Below, piece by piece: positions 63,389 through 64,000 of a stretch of DNA of 64,000 nucleotides. The position numbers and the translations under genes are program-made. The notes under the pieces are model-generated. The model was not told the DNA's origin, did no database searches, and saw nothing but the letters and a program-made list of their open reading frames with translations. Every line of letters starts with the position of its first letter. Positions within the stretch are counted from its first letter, which is position 1. The stretch is from JAXLQL01 sp046331625 (GTDB taxonomy: Bacteria; Acidobacteriota; Terriglobia; Bryobacterales; Bryobacteraceae): positions 30,262-94,261 of the forward strand of contig JAXLQL010000028.1 in assembly GCA_046331625.1 (NCBI GenBank), read 5' to 3'.

Positions 63389-63927
63389 TCGAGGCGATCA
63401 ATTTCGCCCGTGATGAGGGAGAGCGGCTCAGCGGCAGTCGAGTCAGACTGAAGACGTCTAGCCAACACCCGGACCGTCAACCGGATGGAATTGAGCGGGT
63501 TGCGGATTTCATGCGCGATTCCCGCGACAACACGCCCCATCATGCGCAGACGATCTTCGCGCCGCAAGTCGGCCTCAGCAGCCTGGCGGCTCTCGGCCAT
63601 CTCGTTAATGGCAAGCGCGATCGTTCGCAGATCATGCGACTGATCCGGGAGCCGGTAGCCGGGCTCCGTACGCAGCTGGAGCAGGCCAGACTGAATGACG
63701 GCAAAGCCTCTTTGAAGGCTGAAGCTCAATTTGAGGACAACCAGGATCGCGCCCAATGCGACCAACATGGCGCCGACCAACAGAATCCTCTGGTTCAGCT
63801 CGTTTGATTCGCTGAAGTTGAACGGGAGTGAGCGCGGCGTAGAATCCTCCCTCAAGTGGCTTGATGAACCACGAAAGAGAGGATTCATGGCAGAGATATA
63901 CAAGAGCACGTCGATCTTTTTGTCCAA
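63385..63927 (-). pseudogene. Histidine kinase fragment: membrane helix and HisKA only
   Basis: The minus-strand frame contains a membrane segment (RILLVGAMLVALGAILVVLK) and a HAMP-like linker. A HisKA domain with the phospho-acceptor follows in GIAHEIRNPLNSIRLTVRVL, and the usual EIDRLD motif ends at about 63390. The sequence then switches to unrelated protein (the cytochrome-like tail). The ATPase domain is missing. The N-terminal part before about 63880 is also unclear, so both sides are truncated. Confidence 0.5.
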
Positions 63928-64000
63928 CCGATGGGGTCCACCTCAGATCTCCTGCAACTTCTGGGGCTCGGCACACGACAGGAAACCGTTGTCGAGAGCT

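Noticed and set aside
1..64000. tRNA, rRNA, CRISPR arrays and complete insertion sequences
   Set aside because: I looked for T-loop-like GGTTCGAA patterns, regular short spaced repeats and transposase-like ORFs. Only isolated chance matches inside genes were found. A tRNAscan or CRISPR-finder run would be needed to exclude them fully.

Overview
The window is high-G+C bacterial DNA from a Gram-negative heterotroph. The best fit is an acidobacterium of the Solibacter/Bryobacter type. Support comes from families that cluster there: a secreted protein ending in a Solibacter-type C-terminal domain (5721-7688), a PadR regulator next to a large ADOP-type permease (18869-21836), three giant TonB-dependent-receptor-like proteins with N-terminal carboxypeptidase-regulatory domains (13370, 51539, 56898), a DUF1592/DUF1552 pair, DUF1501, and a CRTAC1/ASPIC-UnbV protein. 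No rRNA, tRNA, CRISPR array or complete insertion sequence was found.

Layout. 1-3.8 kb: end of a lipid A operon (lpxA 3' end, lpxI, a Gfo/Idh/MocA oxidoreductase), then a TonB-like protein and a small membrane protein. 4.2-8.6 kb: a FliA/WhiG-type sigma factor, a two-domain secreted protein and two small orphans. 8.7-12.4 kb: a polyamine-type ABC operon (potABCD-like) with an unexpected 33-codon ORF coupled between the two permease genes. 12.4-26.6 kb: SnoaL-like protein, receptor, lipoprotein, sialidase-like propeller, PadR/ADOP, an Rpn-like nuclease, and the DUF1592-DUF1552 pair. 27-31.5 kb: a two-gene operon of a cysteine-rich secreted protein and a beta-propeller behind a strong palindromic promoter, then iolB, a small Cys/His protein and a DUF1015 protein. 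31.5-36.7 kb: two convergent sets of TadE/TadG-like proteins separated by duplicated hairpins, plus a TPR protein.

36.7-43.4 kb is abnormal. Reading frames change every 50-300 bases while the pieces still read as protein. It holds the remains of a Pro/Glu-rich protein, a secreted FG-GAP plus glycoside-hydrolase-like protein (DUF4091-like) whose 3' end is tandemly repeated, and a divergent secreted hydrolase-like gene. One-base homopolymer changes suggest uncorrected sequencing error, though real decay cannot be excluded. 43.4-47.1 kb is intact again: a hybrid histidine kinase followed closely by a LolCDE/MacB-like permease and ATPase.

47.2-51.3 kb carries DUF190, DUF1501, an orphan gene, a methyltransferase and a MerR/excisionase-type HTH protein. 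55.4-63.0 kb is a tight gene group: a seven-heme cytochrome fused to TPRs, a giant receptor, an FG-GAP/ASPIC-UnbV protein and a TPR protein. The last kilobase is a mosaic of gene fragments. A palindromic intergenic repeat with the core GCGGGACT-tca-AGTCCCGC recurs at five loci.
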